From Nitrosotalea sp. (GTDB taxonomy: Archaea; Thermoproteota; Nitrososphaeria; Nitrososphaerales; Nitrosopumilaceae), in the NCBI GenBank assembly GCA_023252335.1, contig JAJPEA010000024.1:1-17235 (forward strand): a stretch of 17,235 nt of DNA, in the 5' to 3' direction. This document shows, in pieces, positions 13,212 through 17,235 of the stretch (position 1 is its first letter; every line of letters starts with the position of its first letter). The notes beneath the pieces are model-generated. The model had not been told where the DNA came from. It made no database searches and saw only the letters and a program-made list of their open reading frames with translations. The position numbers were made by a program, and so were the translations under genes.

Positions 13212-14188
13212 TTCTCGTTGAGTGCTTTAGCTGCGCCCTTTGAGAAATATGTTACTATCATGTCTGCGCCAGCACGTTTTATGGCTGTAAGAATTTCCAA
13301 TGTAACCTCTTTTTCATCAATGTATCCAGCCATAGCAGCTGCTTTGACAAGAGCATACTCTCCTGACACACTATAGGCTGCAATTGGCACATTGAATTTT
13401 TCTCTAGTCATTGATATCAAATCTAAATAAGCCAGTGCAGGTTTTATCATGACAATATCCACTCCCTCCTGAATGTCAGTCTCAACCTCCCTCATTGCCT
13501 CTTTTGGATTTGTATACGGCAATTGGTACGACTTTCTATCCCCAAACTGAGGAGCAGAATGAGCCATGTCTTTGAACGGTGAATATAATGAAGATCTGTG
13601 CTTTGCAGAGTGGGACATTATTGCAACATCATGAAACCCAGCATCATCAAGACCCTCTCGTATTGCCTTTACCTGTCCATCCATCATTGCAGATGGTGAT
13701 ACAACATCAACTCCTGCTTGGGCCTGACTTATTGCAACTTTTGCCAGAGTTTGAAGACTAGAATCATTGTCTATCTTGTCGCCCTTGACTAGTCCACAGT
13801 GACCAGAACTAGTATATTGACAGAGACACACATCTGCCATTATTGCAATATCATTTCCAATGTTTTTTCTTATTTCAGAAATTGTTTTTTGTACAATTCC
13901 ATTTTGGGTAAAAGCAGATGTACCATGCTCATCTTTGTGTGAAGGTATTCCAAATACCATCACCGCTGGAATTTTTAATTCTGCTATAGCGTTTATTTCA
14001 GTTGTAACATCAGCAAGTGGGAGTCTCTCCATTCCAGGCATTGAGCTTCCTTGAATTCTTGATTTTAGATCTTCTTGTACAAATATGGGACAAATGAGAT
14101 CCTTTGGAGACAGACGTACCTCTTCCAAGAGTTCTCTGATTTTACCAGTTTTTCTCAGACGTCGTAGTCTCAAATTAGGAAAAGACAT
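13208..14188 (-). CDS. hemB: HemB, porphobilinogen synthase (5-aminolevulinate dehydratase)
   Basis: Condenses two 5-aminolevulinates to porphobilinogen, the first common pyrrole of haem, sirohaem and cobalamin. The protein is 326 residues from ATG 14188, normal length. The zinc-type cysteines are present as C121, C123 and C131 (DVCLCQYTSSGHCG). The two active-site lysines are K196 (SHSAKHRSSLYSPF) and K249 (VMIKPALAYLD). The wording DVCLCQYT with SGHCG marks a zinc-dependent enzyme, not the Mg/Asp-rich form. I chose ATG 14188 over the TTG three codons upstream because it fits the family start. The gap to hemA is 36 nt, with TTATATTGC (14212-14220) as a possible internal promoter. It overlaps the 103-aa gene by ATGA. 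Confidence 0.95.
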   Translation of the reverse strand: MSFPNLRLRRLRKTGKIRELLEEVRLSPKDLICPIFVQEDLKSRIQGSSMPGMERLPLADVTTEINAIAELKIPAVMVFGIPSHKDEHGTSAFTQNGIVQKTISEIRKNIGNDIAIMADVCLCQYTSSGHCGLVKGDKIDNDSSLQTLAKVAISQAQAGVDVVSPSAMMDGQVKAIREGLDDAGFHDVAIMSHSAKHRSSLYSPFKDMAHSAPQFGDRKSYQLPYTNPKEAMREVETDIQEGVDIVMIKPALAYLDLISMTREKFNVPIAAYSVSGEYALVKAAAMAGYIDEKEVTLEILTAIKRAGADMIVTYFSKGAAKALNEK

Positions 14189-14224
14189 TACACACAAGAC
14201 ATCCTATTTTAGCAATATAATTTG

Positions 14225-15481
14225 TTACTCTCTTGTTTTATAATCAAAGAGTCTTGTAACTGTTTTTAGAATTTCAGCATCACCTTGTTCTGAGGCCTTG
14301 CGTAGATTATTCATTGGAATTGACATTATATCTTCTACAATTGCTTGTGTGAGTTGGTCAATAATTCGTATCTTTTGCTCATCTTTTTCCCCTAGCATTT
14401 GAAGCGCTTTTTTCAATTCTTTTACTCGTGCTTGGTCTATCTCCTTGAAGACATTAGTTACAATTGGTTCTACCTCAACTCTTTTCATTGCGGCTTCTAC
14501 TAGAGGTAATTCCTCATTAATTATATGCTCTGCTGATGATACTACATCCATTCTATTTTTCATGTTCTTCTCTACCATCTCTGCAATTTGGTCCAAGTTC
14601 ATCACTTTGACTTGAGGTATTTCTGATACCTTGTCATCAACAGTTCGTGGATTAGAGAGGTCCATTATGAGCATCCCATTATTTCGCAAATCCATTGCCT
14701 CTTTGACTCTGTCATGTGTAACAAGAAAATATGGTGCAACAGTAGCAACAAACAGTACATCAATTGATTTGAAATTGGCAGTTGCTTCCTCAAACGGCAT
14801 TGGCTTGCCACCTGCAGTCTCTGCAAAAGCCTTTGAGCGCTCAAAAGTTCTGCTTGTCACAAGAAAATCAATGTCTCTTTTTTTAAGCGATTTTGCAACA
14901 AGACTTGCTGCCTCTCCTGTTCCAATCAACAAGATGTGTTTTGATTTTAGATCATCAATGTTTTCTTCTGCAAGATTTACGGCCATGGAACCTATCGATA
15001 TGCTTCCCTTACTGATTCCAGTTGCTTGACGTACACGTGTTCCTATTTTGATTGCCTTGTCAAATAAAGTATTAAGATTATCACCTGAAGCTTTTATTCC
15101 TCTTGCAGTACTGATTGATTCTTTGACTTGACCAAGTATTTGCTCTTCACCTATCACAAGAGAATCAAGGCCAGACGTAAGCTTGAGCAGATGTGTGTAC
15201 GCATCAGTTCCTTTGCTAATCTCAAGATTTTCTTTGAATGCATTTTCTTCTAGTCCTGCAACAGATGCCCAAGTTCTTTTTATTTTATCAAGATCAGTAG
15301 AATTGGCACAACCAAAAAGTTCAACCCTGTTACAGGTTTGCAAAATAACACATTCGTGTAATCCAGAGTGCTGTAGAAATGATTCGTATGCAGAATCTAG
15401 ATCTGGAAAAGTGAATCTTTCAAGCATATGAATAGGCGACTTTCTAAAAGTAACTCTAGCGTTGATTACATCACTTGTCAT
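14225..15481 (-). CDS. hemA: HemA, glutamyl-tRNA reductase
   Basis: NADPH-dependent reduction of glutamyl-tRNA(Glu) to glutamate-1-semialdehyde, the committed step of the C5 route to 5-aminolevulinate. The 418-residue protein has the three expected parts. The catalytic domain has nucleophile C50 in ILQTCNRVELFG, with SGLDSLVIGEEQILGQVKES at 103-122. The NADPH-binding domain has LLIGTGEAASLVAKSL (184-199) and SRTFERSKAFA (210-220). A helical dimerisation domain follows. The ATG at 15481 overlaps the TGA of the upstream dehydrogenase gene (ATGA), showing translational coupling. HemL, the next enzyme, is not in this window. Confidence 0.96.
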   Translation of the reverse strand: MTSDVINARVTFRKSPIHMLERFTFPDLDSAYESFLQHSGLHECVILQTCNRVELFGCANSTDLDKIKRTWASVAGLEENAFKENLEISKGTDAYTHLLKLTSGLDSLVIGEEQILGQVKESISTARGIKASGDNLNTLFDKAIKIGTRVRQATGISKGSISIGSMAVNLAEENIDDLKSKHILLIGTGEAASLVAKSLKKRDIDFLVTSRTFERSKAFAETAGGKPMPFEEATANFKSIDVLFVATVAPYFLVTHDRVKEAMDLRNNGMLIMDLSNPRTVDDKVSEIPQVKVMNLDQIAEMVEKNMKNRMDVVSSAEHIINEELPLVEAAMKRVEVEPIVTNVFKEIDQARVKELKKALQMLGEKDEQKIRIIDQLTQAIVEDIMSIPMNNLRKASEQGDAEILKTVTRLFDYKTRE

Positions 15482-16131
15482 ATGATATCACCTAGCATCT
15501 CCATAACCCGCTTCTGTGCTTTTTTTAGGTTTCCGTCTTGTATTAATTGTTTAACATGATTATCATTCATAACGCTATAGAGGAACTTTTTTCGCTCAGG
15601 AAATGTCTTGATCTTGTCCTTTACTGCCTTTCTTGCAAAGTCCTGTAGTTTTATCTGATAAATGTCCTCTTTTGTTATCACTTTTTTGAAGATCTGCTCA
15701 GCCTGAAGTTTTAGTTTTCTTGCCATGGCAGGACTTCGACCCCCTGTGGATACTGCAATTTGCACAGTGTCTGCTATGTTGATTACAGAACCAAATGCAA
15801 AGTCACTCACTTCAGGATCGTCGGCAGCATACGCATAACAACGCATAGACTTGGCTTGCTCTACAATTTTGCGATTTAGTGCCTTGTCATCAGTTGTTGC
15901 CAATACCATGAATGGTTTGTATTTTTTTAGGAAATTTGCATTGGCAAGCCTCATTTTCTTGAAAGAGATTTTCTTTTGTTTGACATAGTTTTGAATTTGC
16001 CTGTTTGTTGAATCGCTGATAAGAAGAATCTTGCATTCTTGGGTTAACAAGGAATTTACTTTTTTTAGACCCTCGTTTCCTCCGCCTACTATAATCACCA
16101 AATCCCCTCTAAGATTTAGATCAACTATCAA
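15478..16131 (-). CDS. Precorrin-2 dehydrogenase / sirohydrochlorin ferrochelatase (Met8/CysG N-domain type)
   Basis: NAD-dependent oxidation of precorrin-2 to sirohydrochlorin, possibly with iron insertion, feeding sirohaem and the alternative haem route. The 217-residue length matches Met8-like proteins without a methyltransferase domain. Features: Rossmann motif VGGGNEGLKK (15-24), FMVLATTDDKALN (74-86), the catalytic-aspartate region AADDPEVSDFAFGS (102-115) and the signature STGGRSPAMARKLK (128-141). The start is TTG at 16131, with CTATAAATAT centred 28 nt upstream, so a leaderless TTG is likely. First gene of the hem operon, overlapping hemA by ATGA and divergent from ahbAB. Whether it also chelates iron cannot be told from sequence. 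Confidence 0.9.
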   Translation of the reverse strand: MIVDLNLRGDLVIIVGGGNEGLKKVNSLLTQECKILLISDSTNRQIQNYVKQKKISFKKMRLANANFLKKYKPFMVLATTDDKALNRKIVEQAKSMRCYAYAADDPEVSDFAFGSVINIADTVQIAVSTGGRSPAMARKLKLQAEQIFKKVITKEDIYQIKLQDFARKAVKDKIKTFPERKKFLYSVMNDNHVKQLIQDGNLKKAQKRVMEMLGDII

Positions 16132-16154
16132 TGGATCTTGGCTGACTGGAAATG

Positions 16155-16164
16155 ATATTTATAG
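16155..16164 (-). promoter_or_regulatory. TATA box of the hem operon
   Basis: Minus strand CTATAAATAT is centred 28 nt upstream of the TTG at 16131. Together with the plus-strand box at 16187 it forms a compact divergent promoter of 89 bp between the two tetrapyrrole units. Confidence 0.6.
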
Positions 16165-16186
16165 ATTCCATGAAAAACTAGGTAAC

Positions 16187-16197
16187 GTTTTTAATTG
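16187..16197 (+). promoter_or_regulatory. TATA-like box of the ahbAB gene
   Basis: GTTTTTAATTG is centred 29 nt upstream of the ATG at 16221, predicting a leaderless or near-leaderless mRNA. Confidence 0.5.
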
Positions 16198-16220
16198 TAA
16201 GACAAGGTTTTCAGCTTGAC

Positions 16221-17234
16221 ATGGATAAGATGGATAAGGAAATTTTAAACGAGATCCAGTGGACTTTTCCGCTAACCCCAAAACCATATGAATCCATGGC
16301 AAAAAAATTTGGCCTATCAGACCAAGAATTGATGCAAAGACTTCATACCCTCAAAGAGGCAGGAATTATCAGACAGATTAGCGCAATATTTGACACACGA
16401 AAACTAGGATACAAGAGTGCGCTAGTTGCAATGGCAATAGAACCAGAAAAACTAGACCATGTTGCAAATCAAGTAAACAAACATCCAGGTGTCAGTCACA
16501 ATTATGAGAGAAATCATGAATACAACCTATGGTTCACACTAGCAGTTCCTCCAGGGTCTGATCTAAAGACAGAGATTGACAAATTTTCAAAGTTATCAGG
16601 AATTAAAAAAACAAGACTACTTCCTACAATCAAGCTATTCAAGATTGGAGTAAAACTTGAGATGGTAGAAGAAAAAAAATCCGACATTAAACCATCCGAA
16701 GAGAAGAAGAAAATTATTGATACCAAGTTTATTGCAACAGAAGAAGAAAAGAACTACATACGAGAACTGCAAAAAGATCTTGAAATAACTGAAAGACCAT
16801 TTTTAAAATCTGCCCAGAGACTTGGAATAACCGAAGAGCAACTTCTCGAAAAGATAAAAAAATATGAAGAGACGGGAACAATGCGAAGGTTTGCGGCCAT
16901 CTTAAGACACAGAGAGGTTGGCTTTACTGCAAACGGTATGATAGTATGGCAGGTTCCAGAGGAAAGAATTGAGGAAGTTGGCTCAAAGCTTGGGTCATTT
17001 CCACAGATAAGCCACTGTTACCAGAGACCTGTTTACCAAGACTGGCCATACAGCGTATTCTCAATGGTCCATTGCAAATCAATCAAAGAAGCAGAAGACA
17101 TGGCAAAAGAGATTCAAAAACAAGTTGCAGTCAGCGATTACAAGATTCTTTTTAGCTCAAGAGAATTCAAAAAGACTCGAGTTGAATATTTTGTAGAACA
17201 CGAGTTTAACATTGAAGATCTAATTACTGCATAA
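16221..17234 (+). CDS. ahbAB: Sirohaem decarboxylase, AhbA-AhbB fusion (Lrp/AsnC-like)
   Basis: Removes the two acetate carboxyls (C12 and C18) of sirohaem to give didecarbosirohaem in the alternative haem route. The 337-residue chain has two tandem Lrp/AsnC-like halves, each an HTH followed by a RAM-like fold. Half 1 (1-147) carries the AhbA-type motif VSHNYERNHEYNLWFTL (91-107). Half 2 (176-337) carries the AhbB-type motif ISHCYQRPVYQDWPYSVFSM (263-282). A Lys/Glu-rich linker joins them (148-175). AhbA and AhbB are usually separate subunits of a heterodimer, so this is the fused form. The HTH parts could tempt one to call it a transcription regulator, but the paired motifs and the hem context favour the enzyme. 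The stop at 17232-17234 falls just inside the window. Confidence 0.9.
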   Translation: MDKMDKEILNEIQWTFPLTPKPYESMAKKFGLSDQELMQRLHTLKEAGIIRQISAIFDTRKLGYKSALVAMAIEPEKLDHVANQVNKHPGVSHNYERNHEYNLWFTLAVPPGSDLKTEIDKFSKLSGIKKTRLLPTIKLFKIGVKLEMVEEKKSDIKPSEEKKKIIDTKFIATEEEKNYIRELQKDLEITERPFLKSAQRLGITEEQLLEKIKKYEETGTMRRFAAILRHREVGFTANGMIVWQVPEERIEEVGSKLGSFPQISHCYQRPVYQDWPYSVFSMVHCKSIKEAEDMAKEIQKQVAVSDYKILFSSREFKKTRVEYFVEHEFNIEDLITA

Positions 17235-17235
17235 T

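Noticed and set aside
16221..17234. Calling the last gene an Lrp/AsnC transcription regulator
   Set aside because: Two tandem halves with AhbA- and AhbB-specific motifs and the hem gene context fit sirohaem decarboxylase better.
1..17235. CRISPR arrays, insertion sequences, integrase or attachment sites near the tRNA
   Set aside because: No regularly spaced repeats, no transposase or integrase, and no second copy of the tRNA 3' end were seen in the window.

Overview
The window looks like chromosomal DNA of an AT-rich ammonia-oxidising-type archaeon (Nitrososphaerota/Thaumarchaeota, probably Nitrosopumilales or a Nitrosotalea relative). This is inferred from gene content and architecture: TATA boxes about 22-30 nt upstream of start codons (leaderless transcripts, several with TTG or GTG starts), an intron-containing tRNA, a one-chain siroheme decarboxylase (AhbA-AhbB), tiny zinc-finger proteins, and an ABC exporter whose extracellular partner is an S-layer-like protein. 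No phage, transposon, CRISPR or rRNA was seen.

Layout. 78-1412 (+): a large protein I do not recognise. 1474-5630 (-): a tightly overlapping three-gene MacB/LolD-type exporter operon (ATPase, surface protein with one membrane anchor, FtsX-like permease). 5840-6552 (-): a 54-residue zinc-ribbon protein and a secreted PepSY-domain protein whose reading frame is broken by one base inside the signal peptide. 6710-7583 (+): a winged-helix regulator and a two-TM protein with a Met/His-rich loop. 7655-9157 (+): SufC, a Bcp-like peroxiredoxin and a 52-residue ORF. 9223-9320 (+): tRNA-Leu(CAA) with a 14-nt anticodon-loop intron. 9450-11923: a class III aminotransferase (+, lysine 6-aminotransferase-like) converging on an acyl-CoA dehydrogenase (-). 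11969-12091 (-): a 40-residue C2H2 zinc finger. 12283-12903 (+): an HD phosphohydrolase, converging on the tetrapyrrole operon 16131 to 12900 (-): Met8-like precorrin-2 dehydrogenase, HemA, HemB and a 103-residue unknown protein. AhbA-AhbB (16221-17234, +) is divergent from it.

How the genes work together. The right end makes tetrapyrroles: glutamyl-tRNA to glutamate semialdehyde (HemA), 5-aminolevulinate to porphobilinogen (HemB), precorrin-2 to sirohydrochlorin/siroheme (Met8-like) and siroheme to didecarbosiroheme (AhbAB), which is the alternative haem route. HemL, HemC, HemD, the SUMT methyltransferase, AhbC and AhbD are not in the window. In the 5.6-6.7 kb region a 28-bp element occurs twice in the same orientation, 7-8 bp upstream of a TATA-like box each time: once ahead of the exporter operon and once ahead of the PepSY gene. 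The neighbouring winged-helix protein is the obvious candidate binder. I infer a co-regulated cell-envelope or metal-response module here; it is the most interesting part of the window, but its function is not shown by the sequence.
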